Source of the DNA: Halocatena pleomorpha
Lineage (GTDB): Archaea > Halobacteriota > Halobacteria > Halobacteriales > Haloarculaceae
Length of the DNA: 64,000 nucleotides
Assembly (NCBI RefSeq): GCF_003862495.1
Contig: NZ_RRCH01000029.1
Coordinates: forward strand, 1 to 64,000
Direction of reading: 5' to 3'
How positions within the stretch are numbered: position 1 is the stretch's first letter; the number at the start of each line of letters is the position of its first letter. Under the pieces are notes generated by a model. It was given only the letters and a program-made list of their open reading frames with translations, was not told the DNA's origin and did no database searches. Shown piece by piece: positions 54,214-62,503 of this stretch. The translations under genes were made by a program, and so were the position numbers.

Positions 54214-56613
54214 ATGGCGGCTGTTGATGAGGACTTCAATCTCGATCTCGATCATCCACTGTTGACGCCGGGACTCCTCGAACGCCGAGAGTACCAGCTA
54301 CAGTTGGCTGACACGGCCTACACCCAGCACACGCTCGTCTGTCTTCCAACCGGACTGGGCAAGACGACTGTGAGCCTCCTTGTGACTGCGTATCGACTAG
54401 ACGCGTGCGCTCGATCTGGACCCTCCGATGCGCAAGCTTCTGATCGGACACCGGTGTCGTTACTGCTCGCACCGACGAAGCCGCTGGTGTCCCAGCACGC
54501 GTCGTTTTATCGAGAGGCGCTCTCGATTCCTGAGGAGGAAATCGTCGTCTTCACGGGGGCTGTCTCACCCGAGGATCGGATCGACCTCTGGGACCGAGCG
54601 CGCGTCGTTGTTGCGACGCCCCAAGTGGTCGAAAACGACCTGATCGGTGATCGGATCGATCTCACCGATGTCGTGCATCTCACCTTCGATGAATGTCACC
54701 GCGCGACCGGCGAGTATGCCTACAACTACATTGCTGAACGCTACCACGCGGACGCCGCTGATCCACTCGTGACAGGAATGAGTGCTTCCCCTGGCGGCGA
54801 CAACGAGGAGATCCTCACCGTCTGCTCAAACTTGGGTCTCACAACGGTCGAAGTGATGACCGAAGACGACGCCGACGTGAACGCATTTACCTATCAAACC
54901 GACGTTGAGTGGGAACGGATCGAACTTCCTGAGGAGGTCATCGAGATCCGCGATCTACTGAACGGCGTGATCGAGGATCGGCTCCAACGGCTGAAGTCGA
55001 TCGGGGTGACCGAAACGACCAGTTCAGGACTCGCCCAGCGGGAACTCAACGAGATCCGGAGCAAACTCCAGCGGCTCATCGATGCCGACAAATCCGACGG
55101 CTACGAGGGGATGTCCGCCCACGCCGAGATCATGCGGCTCAGGCGGGCTGTCGAACTGGTCGAAACACAGAGTGTCGAGTCTCTGCGCCGATATTTCGAG
55201 CGCCAACGCAACGGAGCGCGTTCATCGGGTGCCTCGAAAGCTGCACAACGGTTCGTCAGTGATCCAGACGTGCAAGCCGCGATGAAACGCGCCGAGACCT
55301 ACGACGACCTCCATCCGAAGTTTCGGCGGGCGCGCATCCTGCTGGCCCAAACCCTCGGTATCAACGACGGTGAGCGAGTGATCGTGTTCACCGAATCGCG
55401 TGACACCGCCGAAACGCTCACCGACTTCTTTTCTAATCACTTCGAAACAAGGAAATTTGTCGGCCAAAGCGACACCGACGGTTCGGACGGCATGACACAG
55501 ACCGAACAGCAGGAAACGCTAGACGCGTTCCGCGACGGGGCGTTCGAAGTGCTCGTCTCTACGTCCGTCGCAGAAGAGGGACTAGATGTCCCGGAAGTCG
55601 ATCTCGTGTTGTTTTATGAACCCGTCCCGAAGGGAATCCGGTCAATCCAGCGCAAGGGCCGAACCGGCCGTGGTCGTGAGGGGCACGTGGTCGTGTTGTT
55701 GGCCGAAGACACGCGTGACGAAGCGTTTTTCTGGATCTCGCGCCGCGAGGAAAAGCGGATGGAAGAGGAACTTCGTTCGCTTAAAGACGGTGCCGGGGAA
55801 CTCCGAGACGAACTCGGGCCGTCCACAGCGGAAACGAAAAATTCCGAGGGACAGTCCGATCTGGAGTCGTTCACGGCAGTGCCCGACGGCGACGCGTCTC
55901 AAACCGACAGCGATCGAGACGCTGGTGTTGCGTCGACTGCCAGTCCCACCGCCGAGAACGCCGTCGAGATCGTGATTGACCAGCGAGAGCTGGACGCGAC
56001 CATTGCCCGAGACCTCTCGACTCGCGACGGTCTCACAACCCGACTCGAAACCCTCGATGTCGGTGATTATGTCCTGTCCGACCGTGTGGTGGTCGAACGC
56101 AAGTCGGTCGACGATTTCCTCGATACGATCGTCGAAAGCGATCGGTCGTTGTTCGAGCAGATCCGGGACGCCACTCGAAGCTACGCCAGACCGATCTTGA
56201 TCGTCGAGGGCGAGCAGACAGCGCTGTTCGAACGGCGCAACGTCCACCCGAACGCGATCCGTGGTGTGTTGGCGTCGCTCGCTGTTGATTTCGGAATCAG
56301 CGTGCTGTACACGCAGGACGAAACAGGAACGGCCGACCTGTTAGAAACCATCGCGCGCCGTGAACAGGAGGACACCGACCGCACCGTGAGCGTCCACGGC
56401 GAGAAAAGCACGAAAACCCTCACCGAACAACAGGAGTACGTCGTCAGCGCAATCGCGGAAGTCGGTCCCGTGACGGCCACTGCGCTCCTCGAACAGTTTG
56501 GGAGCGTTGAGGCAGTGATGAGTGCCTCGGCTGAGGACCTCACGTCGGTGTCGGGTGTCGGTGACGTGACTGCCAACAGGATCAGAGACGTCGTCGGAAG
56601 CGAGTACGCCTGA
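54214..56613 (+). CDS. hef: Hef helicase-nuclease (ERCC4/XPF family)
   Basis: 799 aa. N-terminal SF2 helicase: Walker A PTGLGKTT near 45-52, motif II DECHRATG, motif III GMSASPGG, motif VI QRKGRTGRGREG. C-terminal ERCC4 nuclease: motif VVERKSVDDF near 626-635 keeps the catalytic residues, then LIVEGEQTAL, and a helix-hairpin-helix pair (LEQFGSVEAVMSASAEDLTSVSGVGDVTANRI). Hef processes stalled replication forks. An acidic linker of about 70 residues joins the halves. The gene looks intact. Confidence 0.95.
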   Translation: MAAVDEDFNLDLDHPLLTPGLLERREYQLQLADTAYTQHTLVCLPTGLGKTTVSLLVTAYRLDACARSGPSDAQASDRTPVSLLLAPTKPLVSQHASFYREALSIPEEEIVVFTGAVSPEDRIDLWDRARVVVATPQVVENDLIGDRIDLTDVVHLTFDECHRATGEYAYNYIAERYHADAADPLVTGMSASPGGDNEEILTVCSNLGLTTVEVMTEDDADVNAFTYQTDVEWERIELPEEVIEIRDLLNGVIEDRLQRLKSIGVTETTSSGLAQRELNEIRSKLQRLIDADKSDGYEGMSAHAEIMRLRRAVELVETQSVESLRRYFERQRNGARSSGASKAAQRFVSDPDVQAAMKRAETYDDLHPKFRRARILLAQTLGINDGERVIVFTESRDTAETLTDFFSNHFETRKFVGQSDTDGSDGMTQTEQQETLDAFRDGAFEVLVSTSVAEEGLDVPEVDLVLFYEPVPKGIRSIQRKGRTGRGREGHVVVLLAEDTRDEAFFWISRREEKRMEEELRSLKDGAGELRDELGPSTAETKNSEGQSDLESFTAVPDGDASQTDSDRDAGVASTASPTAENAVEIVIDQRELDATIARDLSTRDGLTTRLETLDVGDYVLSDRVVVERKSVDDFLDTIVESDRSLFEQIRDATRSYARPILIVEGEQTALFERRNVHPNAIRGVLASLAVDFGISVLYTQDETGTADLLETIARREQEDTDRTVSVHGEKSTKTLTEQQEYVVSAIAEVGPVTATALLEQFGSVEAVMSASAEDLTSVSGVGDVTANRIRDVVGSEYA

Positions 56614-56645
56614 TCAGCCTGTCCACAAGCCCCGGACCCCGAGGG

Positions 56646-56654
56646 TTTATTATG
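56646..56654 (+). promoter_or_regulatory. Probable TATA box of the first small membrane gene
   Basis: TTTATTATG, centred about 27 bp before ATG 56677, consistent with a leaderless transcript starting at that ATG. Confidence 0.4.
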
Positions 56655-56676
56655 ATATTGAACAATATGAAGGTGT

Positions 56677-57150
56677 ATGAGTGGGAATAACACGACGGCA
56701 TCCGGGACACAGTTTGCCGCGATCGATTTTTCGATCGACAAGCAGGCAGTGATTGTAGGGGCCGTACTCGGCGTTCTCATCAACATGAGTGCAATGTTAG
56801 TACCGGTGCTCAACTACGTCGGTGGGGGTGTCATCGCGGGATTCGTCGCCGCGTACATGGTTGGCGGCCCACGCGGGTGGCTCCACGGCGTTATTGCTGG
56901 CACTTTCGCGGGTATCGCAGGGGGAACGGTCGTCATGTTCACCGGCGCGTTGATCGGACTGTACACCGAACCCCCGACGCTGCTTCAGGAACTGTTTGGT
57001 ATCATCAGTCCCGTCTTCAATGGAGCGGGGGTTCTCGAACCGCTGTACATCGGTCTGGGCGTCGCAGCGTTCATCCTTGTCGACAGCCTCATCGGCAGCG
57101 CGATCGGTGGACTGCTACGCACGCTCGTCGACGTACTGTTCAGGCGCTGA
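56677..57150 (+). CDS. DUF5518-like small membrane protein
   Basis: 157 aa with four hydrophobic segments: VIVGAVLGVLINMSAMLVPVL, GGGVIAGFVAAYMVGGPRG, GVIAGTFAGIAGGTVVMFTGALIG and LGVAAFILVDSLIGSAIGGLL. The gly-rich AAYMVGGPRGWLHGVIAG pattern resembles haloarchaeal DUF5518 proteins. Function unknown. A TATA element lies 27 bp upstream, so the ATG at 56677 is probably the transcript start. Confidence 0.7.
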   Translation: MSGNNTTASGTQFAAIDFSIDKQAVIVGAVLGVLINMSAMLVPVLNYVGGGVIAGFVAAYMVGGPRGWLHGVIAGTFAGIAGGTVVMFTGALIGLYTEPPTLLQELFGIISPVFNGAGVLEPLYIGLGVAAFILVDSLIGSAIGGLLRTLVDVLFRR

Positions 57151-57246
57151 CTCACTGAACTATTCGGCTGTCGGTCGGCACTCACGCCGTCGTTATCTCC
57201 CATCTTCATTGTATGTAATAAACGACCCTCTTATTCCCACAAGAGA

Positions 57247-57256
57247 TTTTTATAAG
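57247..57256 (+). promoter_or_regulatory. TATA box of the second small membrane gene
   Basis: TTTTTATAAG is a strong AT element; its centre is 24-26 bp from ATG 57276, again fitting a leaderless start. Confidence 0.5.
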
Positions 57257-57275
57257 AGCAGGAACGCGCGAGAGT

Positions 57276-57815
57276 ATGGAACGTACCATTCGGTCGTTGT
57301 TTGCGATCGAGACCGACATCGACATCGGAGATATCGAAGCCATCCTCGGTGGAAGCCTGTTCGGCGCGCTGCAAGCGAACGTCATCCTTCACCTCGGTGA
57401 TCTCGAAGCGCTCAAACTGCTCGGGGCAACCGTCGGACGACCAACGTTGCTAGCCGGCGCAGGACTGTTGTTCGTTTACGGTGTGGTACTCGCGTTCCCG
57501 TTTCTCGCGTTCGTTTCGGGATCAATCAACGCGTTCGTCACTCGGGTCATCATGTTATCACGCAACAGTTCGCTGTTACAGAAAGTACTCGTGCCGCTCC
57601 TCAACGTGTCCGCGCTCGGCGTGACGCTGTTCGCACTCGGACAGATCTACGGACTCCTCGTCGGTGTCGTCTTCTTCGGCGTGCTCGTCCAACTGTGGCT
57701 TCTCTTCATCGGTGGACCGAGCGCGCTGCCAGCGCTGGGACTCGTCTCGCTGTTCGCGTGGATGACGTACGGTGGAATGATGGGTCTCGTGTACGGTCTC
57801 GCTATGGAACGGTGA
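57276..57815 (+). CDS. Unrecognised multi-span membrane protein
   Basis: 179 aa. After a short soluble N-terminus (MERTIRSLFAIETDIDIGD) it has about five spans, including LLAGAGLLFVYGVVLAFPFLAFVSG, VLVPLLNVSALGVTLFALGQIYG and LVGVVFFGVLVQLWLLFIGG. No motif allows a functional call. The clear TATA box upstream indicates that it is a real, separately transcribed gene. Confidence 0.7.
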   Translation: MERTIRSLFAIETDIDIGDIEAILGGSLFGALQANVILHLGDLEALKLLGATVGRPTLLAGAGLLFVYGVVLAFPFLAFVSGSINAFVTRVIMLSRNSSLLQKVLVPLLNVSALGVTLFALGQIYGLLVGVVFFGVLVQLWLLFIGGPSALPALGLVSLFAWMTYGGMMGLVYGLAMER

Positions 57816-58186
57816 GAATCCCGACCGGACTACTATTTGTCTGACCTGATTTCGAACGACGACCCGGTAACGCCCCCGAAAAACGCCGCTCAAAGATGAC
57901 TGAGGATACGTCACCGAAAATCCATTAGGAAATATGATGGGCAACTATGGTATTAAATAGCCGCGTATGTCCGGGCAAAAGGTCTAACTGAGTGACATAG
58001 AAACAACGGTCGGGTCGATGGACACGCGAGACAGTGGGTTACACGGGAATTCGATCGTTCGGGAGGCCATCCGTAGATTGTCGTGTGTGAGGAGGCGTGA
58101 GGGAGTCGCTACGAGACGTGTTTGTTTCGGTGACTATATATGGCTTCCCTCCATCGACCGACCAGGTACGCACGACATTAACAACC
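57816..58186. other. Spacer before the DUF6230-like gene
   Basis: About 370 bp with no convincing gene; the frame from 58097 that runs into the next gene is the only long one. It contains an AT element around 57950 and a stronger TATA candidate at 58132-58143. I see no RNA gene or repeat. Confidence 0.4.
58132..58143 (+). promoter_or_regulatory. TATA box of the DUF6230-like gene
   Basis: GACTATATATGG centred near 58137 predicts a start near 58164 and a leader of about 23 nt before ATG 58187. It supports this ATG over the longer frame from 58097, whose first codons overlap the promoter. Confidence 0.45.
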
Positions 58187-58834
58187 ATGTACAACAAGCG
58201 CACGTTTGGAAAGGGAATGGGTGCATCGATCGGACTACTGGCTGTGATTGCGTTACTCATCATTTCTACGGGGTCTGCGTATGCCGTTCCGCTCGCCGGT
58301 ATCGGTGGGTTCACGATTCAGGCAGACCAGCTCACTGCTGAGTCGGCGTATATCTATCCAGGAGTCGATGACACCAGCAATCAAGACGCCTATCCGATGG
58401 CAGTGATTGAGCAGAAAGACGTCAAAATTGATGGGATGAAGCTCATGAAGTCGCTCGATGTGAGCGCGGTGCCCGGACTCAGCGGTAGTGCTCGGGTCGT
58501 GATGACATCTAGTGACACTGTAACAGCAGATCAGCAGATGGTCAAGGTGAGCAACATCGAAGCCGACACCGCGGAGTTCAACCAGCAGGTTATCGACGAG
58601 TCCAACTCGAACAACCCATCAGACCAGTTCGGCATCTGGGCGGGTGACGCGTCGAAGAATCAGGACAAGCTTCAGGATGGAAAGATTGTCGACATTAGTG
58701 GCGATGGCCCGGCTCAGAAGCTACAAGGAGCAAACATCAAGGCGCACTACCTTGCGTCTAGTTCGATCAGCATTCCAGGTCTGAGCCTGCAAGTCCAGTA
58801 CGACCAAGACGGTGACGGTCAGTACAACGAGTAG
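58187..58834 (+). CDS. Secreted or membrane-anchored protein resembling DUF6230
   Basis: 215 aa from ATG 58187. Basic N-terminus (MYNKRTFGKGMG), then one hydrophobic segment (SIGLLAVIALLIISTGSAYA) that is a signal peptide or anchor. The mature part is beta-rich and Ser/Asp/Gln-rich: GIGGFTIQADQLTAES, LMKSLDVSAVPGLSGSARVV, DQFGIWAGDASKNQDKLQDG and a closing SISIPGLSLQVQYD. The order of elements resembles actinobacterial DUF6230 proteins, which sit beside DUF6114 membrane proteins, as here. The family call is by eye; function unknown. First gene of a three-gene set. Confidence 0.6.
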   Translation: MYNKRTFGKGMGASIGLLAVIALLIISTGSAYAVPLAGIGGFTIQADQLTAESAYIYPGVDDTSNQDAYPMAVIEQKDVKIDGMKLMKSLDVSAVPGLSGSARVVMTSSDTVTADQQMVKVSNIEADTAEFNQQVIDESNSNNPSDQFGIWAGDASKNQDKLQDGKIVDISGDGPAQKLQGANIKAHYLASSSISIPGLSLQVQYDQDGDGQYNE

Positions 58835-58903
58835 TTGGTAGGGCCTGCCAACTTCCGTTAGAACAGCATCACAGCGATCATGATAAATACAACCTATGGA
58901 TTC

Positions 58904-59368
58904 ATGAGCGACCGACGACAACGACTCGAACAGTGGCGCCAGCGTCGTCCGGTGCTCGGTGGCGTGTTCTTGCTTCTCGGGAGCGTGTTCATGTTTTATG
59001 TACCGATGTTCATCGCAAAGGACACGATTTTCATCGGGGGCAACACGGTCGCCTACATCGGACTAGTGAACGCTTCGTTCATCTTCTTGATCGGGGTGTT
59101 TTCCCTAACGAAGCCGGAGTACTCCACGATACTCGGTTACGCCGGTGTCGTGTTTTCGTTTACTTCATTGATGGGGACGCTTGGGGGATTGCTTATCGGG
59201 ATGATATTCTCGCTCATCGGGTCGAATCTCTGTATTGCGTGGGAGTCTGAGCTGGTCGAAGAGAACAGTCCGTTCAGTTGGAACGGCAGCACGGACGTGG
59301 ATTCAGATTCGAACGATGAGGACGCTGAGGACATGGGCGTTTCCGGGCTCGTGAATAAGTGGCGATAA
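58904..59368 (+). CDS. DUF6114-like membrane protein
   Basis: 154 aa from ATG 58904 (MSDRRQRLEQWRQRRPVLGG). The RRPVLGGVFLLLGSVFMFYVP start, then FIFLIGVFSLTKPEYSTILG and LMGTLGGLLIGMIFSLIGSNLCIAW give four spans; the sequence of a short basic helix, WRxRRPxxGG and the late GGLLIGMxxxxxGxxLxxAW pattern matches DUF6114. A 35-residue acidic tail follows. An ATG at 58880 is in frame but less family-like. It lies 69 bp after the DUF6230-like gene and 2 bp before the next one. Confidence 0.65.
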   Translation: MSDRRQRLEQWRQRRPVLGGVFLLLGSVFMFYVPMFIAKDTIFIGGNTVAYIGLVNASFIFLIGVFSLTKPEYSTILGYAGVVFSFTSLMGTLGGLLIGMIFSLIGSNLCIAWESELVEENSPFSWNGSTDVDSDSNDEDAEDMGVSGLVNKWR

Positions 59369-59370
59369 AA

Positions 59371-60459
59371 ATGTCGATGGACAGCTTAAAACGACGAATC
59401 CGGTCGGTCGGGCCGCTCCGCGCCGCGCTTGCGTGTGGATTTTCGCTATTACTCGTTACGAGTGGAAGTCTCGTGTTCGTCACGTCGGCCCAAGAATCGC
59501 CTGATGGTGTCGATGACCGCGCGACGTTCACTGTTCGAACGGGCTCGATTCACCCGGATATAGCAGATGCCGGACAGATCTGTGCGGAGAAAATCGAACC
59601 CGACGTGAACAAGGTCACAGTCTCCGATTCGACATTGAAAGACGTCGATATTTATGTCGGAAAGGAAGGGAGTATCGAGTCCCATATCAGCTTCCCAACG
59701 GGGGACGTGAGCGGGAATCTCGTCTTGTACACGAACGGCGAGAATCCGCTGGTCAACACACTAGCGACGCTCGGCATTTGTCTCCCGCCGGGGGTACCGA
59801 ACCCGTTGCCGACGACGCTCAAAGCCTACTGGCTCGGTGTCGACAACTTAGAGACGGATGGGCTTTCGATCTCGTCTGGCGGTGAACCACCGAGCGTCGG
59901 TGGCCCAGAACTCTCGGACGTTCTTGCGGAGACGAACACGTCCAAATCTGAACTCGGGATCAACAACTCTACTGAAACGAACACCACCAACGAGACGCTG
60001 ACTAACGTCACGAACACCACCAACGAGACGCTGACTAACGTCACGAACACCACCAACGAGACGCTGACTAACGTCACGAACACCACCAACGAGACGCTGA
60101 CTAACGTCACAAACACCACTAATGAGACGCTAACCAACGTCACGAACACCACTAACGAGACGCTGACTAACGTCACGAATGAGACGACAGCAGTAGAATC
60201 AGGGACGAATGACACGGCAACGCCGACAGCAACAGACGCACAGTCTGAGGCTGTCAGTCAGGGGACCGACGTTCAGGCAGAGTCGCTCCAGAACACCCCT
60301 GACCGAACCGATCGGAACACCTCCGAACCAGATGCGACTGAAACCGAGGCAGACGCGCCAGAATCACCGTCTATTCCGACCGGAACACCCCAGCCGACGA
60401 CGACTGATGATGAAGATGACGGAATCCTGTCTGGCATACTGGGACCGTTGTTCAGCTAA
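59371..60459 (+). CDS. Secreted sequon-rich repeat protein
   Basis: 362 aa from ATG 59371. N-terminal basic region and hydrophobic core (LRAALACGFSLLLVTSGSLVF) end at about TSAQE, a Sec-type signal. Residues about 50-180 form a compact beta-rich domain (TFTVRTGSIHPDIADAG, SDSTLKDVDIYVGKEGS, GNLVLYTNGENP) with three Cys. Then six copies of an 11-residue unit NTTNETLTNVT at 204-269, each carrying three N-glycosylation sequons, and a Thr/Glu/Asp-rich tail ending DDGILSGILGPLFS. No enzymatic motif. It is 2 bp after the DUF6114-like gene, so probably the third member of one operon; surface-exposed and probably heavily N-glycosylated (inference). Confidence 0.75.
   Translation: MSMDSLKRRIRSVGPLRAALACGFSLLLVTSGSLVFVTSAQESPDGVDDRATFTVRTGSIHPDIADAGQICAEKIEPDVNKVTVSDSTLKDVDIYVGKEGSIESHISFPTGDVSGNLVLYTNGENPLVNTLATLGICLPPGVPNPLPTTLKAYWLGVDNLETDGLSISSGGEPPSVGGPELSDVLAETNTSKSELGINNSTETNTTNETLTNVTNTTNETLTNVTNTTNETLTNVTNTTNETLTNVTNTTNETLTNVTNTTNETLTNVTNETTAVESGTNDTATPTATDAQSEAVSQGTDVQAESLQNTPDRTDRNTSEPDATETEADAPESPSIPTGTPQPTTTDDEDDGILSGILGPLFS
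59980..60177 (+). repeat. Six tandem 33-bp repeats encoding NTTNETLTNVT
   Basis: Six contiguous in-frame 33-bp units. Units 1-3 are identical at DNA level; unit 4 differs at one base, unit 5 at five and unit 6 at one, every difference synonymous, so the peptide unit is exactly conserved. Each unit holds the sequons NTT, NET and NVT. Confidence 0.95.
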
Positions 60460-60542
60460 CTGGCAATCGTGTTCTACTCCGTTTACGGTTTCTGAGAAAG
60501 CGTATGTGTGTTCGTGAGAATCCCTAGTCGTACAGAGGATCA

Positions 60543-61487
60543 ATGACGGACAACATCACTGCTGAGACGATGGATATCGAACGCGCCCAAACGGTGGCGC
60601 GGCGCGTGATCGAAAACGTAGAGCAGGTGATCGTCGGGCAACACGAGGCCGTGGAACATCTCGTCACATCGGTGTTGGCAGGGGGAAACGTTCTACTTGA
60701 AGACATCCCAGGAGTGGGTAAGACGATGCTCGCTCGGTCGATCGCTCGGTCGGTCGATGGCCGATTCAAACGGATTCAATTCACACCGGATCTCCTCCCG
60801 AGCGACATCACTGGCGCGAACGTGTTCAATCAGAAAACGCAGGAATTCGAGTTCCGCAACGGACCGATCTTTGCGAACGTGGTCCTTGGGGACGAGATCA
60901 ATCGCGCGCCTCCCAAAACACAGAGTGCGCTGTTAGAGGCGATGGATGAGGGACAAGTCACTGTCGACGGCGAGACGCATCCGGTCCCATCGCCGTTTAC
61001 CGTCATCGCCACGCAGAACTCCGTCGAAGACGATCAAACGTACTCGCTGCCCCTAGCCGAGATCGATCGCTTCATGAAACGTCTCCATCTGGGGTATCCC
61101 GATGAACACGAAGAAACCGAACTGTTGGGGCGAGTCACCGGCGAACATCCGATCGAGTCGCTGTCTTCGGTTGCCACCATCGACGACATACAGACGGCAC
61201 GACGCGCCGTCTCGAACGTTCGAGTGGAGGACGCTATCCGGCAGTACGTCACCCGACTCGCGCGGTACACGCGGGATCACGCACAGCCGGGTGCGAGTCC
61301 ACGAGGATCGGTCGCGCTGCTCCACGCGGCTCAGGCCCGAGCAGTACTCGATCAACGGGGGTACGTGATTCCGGAAGATGTTCAACAGGAAATACGTTCG
61401 GTTTTTACCCACCGGATCAGACCAGTACCGAGTGGCGACGCGCCAGCCTCTATCGTTACCGCTGCGCTCGAATCCGTCGACGTATGA
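60543..61487 (+). CDS. MoxR-family AAA+ ATPase
   Basis: 314 aa. Walker A DIPGVGKT near residue 56, then FKRIQFTPDLLPSDITG, Walker B LGDEINRAPPKTQSALLEAMDEGQVTVDG, sensor IATQNSVEDDQTYSLPLAEIDRF and a C-terminal helical lid with GASPRGSVALLHAAQARA. MoxR ATPases act as chaperones maturing VWA- or DUF58-protein complexes. The start overlaps nothing upstream; the downstream DUF58 gene overlaps by ATGA. Confidence 0.93.
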   Translation: MTDNITAETMDIERAQTVARRVIENVEQVIVGQHEAVEHLVTSVLAGGNVLLEDIPGVGKTMLARSIARSVDGRFKRIQFTPDLLPSDITGANVFNQKTQEFEFRNGPIFANVVLGDEINRAPPKTQSALLEAMDEGQVTVDGETHPVPSPFTVIATQNSVEDDQTYSLPLAEIDRFMKRLHLGYPDEHEETELLGRVTGEHPIESLSSVATIDDIQTARRAVSNVRVEDAIRQYVTRLARYTRDHAQPGASPRGSVALLHAAQARAVLDQRGYVIPEDVQQEIRSVFTHRIRPVPSGDAPASIVTAALESVDV

Positions 61488-62503
61488 ATCTGACACGACG
61501 CGGAGCTGTAGTCGTGGCTGCTGCCGTTGTTGGGGTGATACTTGGGGCGTCGTTCGGTGCCCGTTCGCTCGATGTCGTTGTCGTTCCGGCGGTTGCCGTG
61601 CTCGCGTTTGCCCTCGGTCAGGTCACATTGGCCGATCGGCCGACGGTCGAACGGACGAGTACCGAACCGGGAATGCCGGGGGACACTCGCACGATTGGCC
61701 TACAGATCGAGACGGACGCGATGGCAACGGTCACGGATCGGATCGACGGCGTCAGTCCGGAGACTGTTGAGATGGCCGTCAGTGACGACGGATCGGTCGA
61801 GTACGACGTGACGTTCATCCGTCGAGGCGTCCATTCGGTCGGGCCGCTTTCGGTCACCGTGTGCGATCCTCTCGGATTAGTCACTGAGCGATACCAGTAC
61901 ACCGATTTCGATCCGATACTCGTCTACCCTGATATTCACCAAATCGCCGCAACGGATGTGTTCGCCACCCTCACAGGCGGGGACGGAGTGCCCGAACGCC
62001 AAGAGTTTCAAGGGCTTCGGGAGTACACGCCGGGCGAATCGCTCCGCAATGTCCATTGGAAAACGAGCGCCAAACAGCAGGACCTTTTCGTCGTCGAACA
62101 CACGCGAGAGAGCGAGTCCAGCGTTTCGGTCGTCGCTGAATCGCTCAGCGGAGCGGAAAACGCCGACGCAATGGCGCGTGCGGCCGCAAGCATCGTCTGT
62201 TTTCTACTCAGAAACGGCGTCAACGTGGGGTTGACAGTTCCAAACAGTCGCCTCGAACACACACAGACCACAACTCGACAGTCGGTCCTTGAATTCTTCG
62301 CAAAAGCCACGTCGGGACGCGTTCCGACTGCTCGCACTGAATCAGCCGACGTCTGCGTACGCGGTGAACGCGGCCACGCAGTCGTGGAGATCGACGGTCA
62401 CCAGATTCCATTCGACCGATTGGTCGACTACCGTCACTCCGGGCGCCGATCGAGCGAACCGGCATTACACGCCGTGGACACGACACCGGGTGGTAACTCG
62501 TGA
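61484..62503 (+). CDS. DUF58 protein
   Basis: 339 aa. Two N-terminal membrane spans (VVVAAAVVGVILGASFGARS; VVVPAVAVLAFALGQVTL), a beta domain, and the DUF58 signature EFQGLREYTPGESLRNVHWKTSAKQQDLFVVEH, followed by a VWA-like part (VSVVAESLSGAENADAMARAAAS). DUF58 proteins are regular partners of MoxR ATPases and transglutaminase-domain membrane proteins. It overlaps both neighbours by four bases. Confidence 0.92.
   Translation: MNLTRRGAVVVAAAVVGVILGASFGARSLDVVVVPAVAVLAFALGQVTLADRPTVERTSTEPGMPGDTRTIGLQIETDAMATVTDRIDGVSPETVEMAVSDDGSVEYDVTFIRRGVHSVGPLSVTVCDPLGLVTERYQYTDFDPILVYPDIHQIAATDVFATLTGGDGVPERQEFQGLREYTPGESLRNVHWKTSAKQQDLFVVEHTRESESSVSVVAESLSGAENADAMARAAASIVCFLLRNGVNVGLTVPNSRLEHTQTTTRQSVLEFFAKATSGRVPTARTESADVCVRGERGHAVVEIDGHQIPFDRLVDYRHSGRRSSEPALHAVDTTPGGNS

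Noticed and set aside
59980-60177. CRISPR array
   Set aside because: The repeats are contiguous without spacers, in frame, and encode a conserved peptide.
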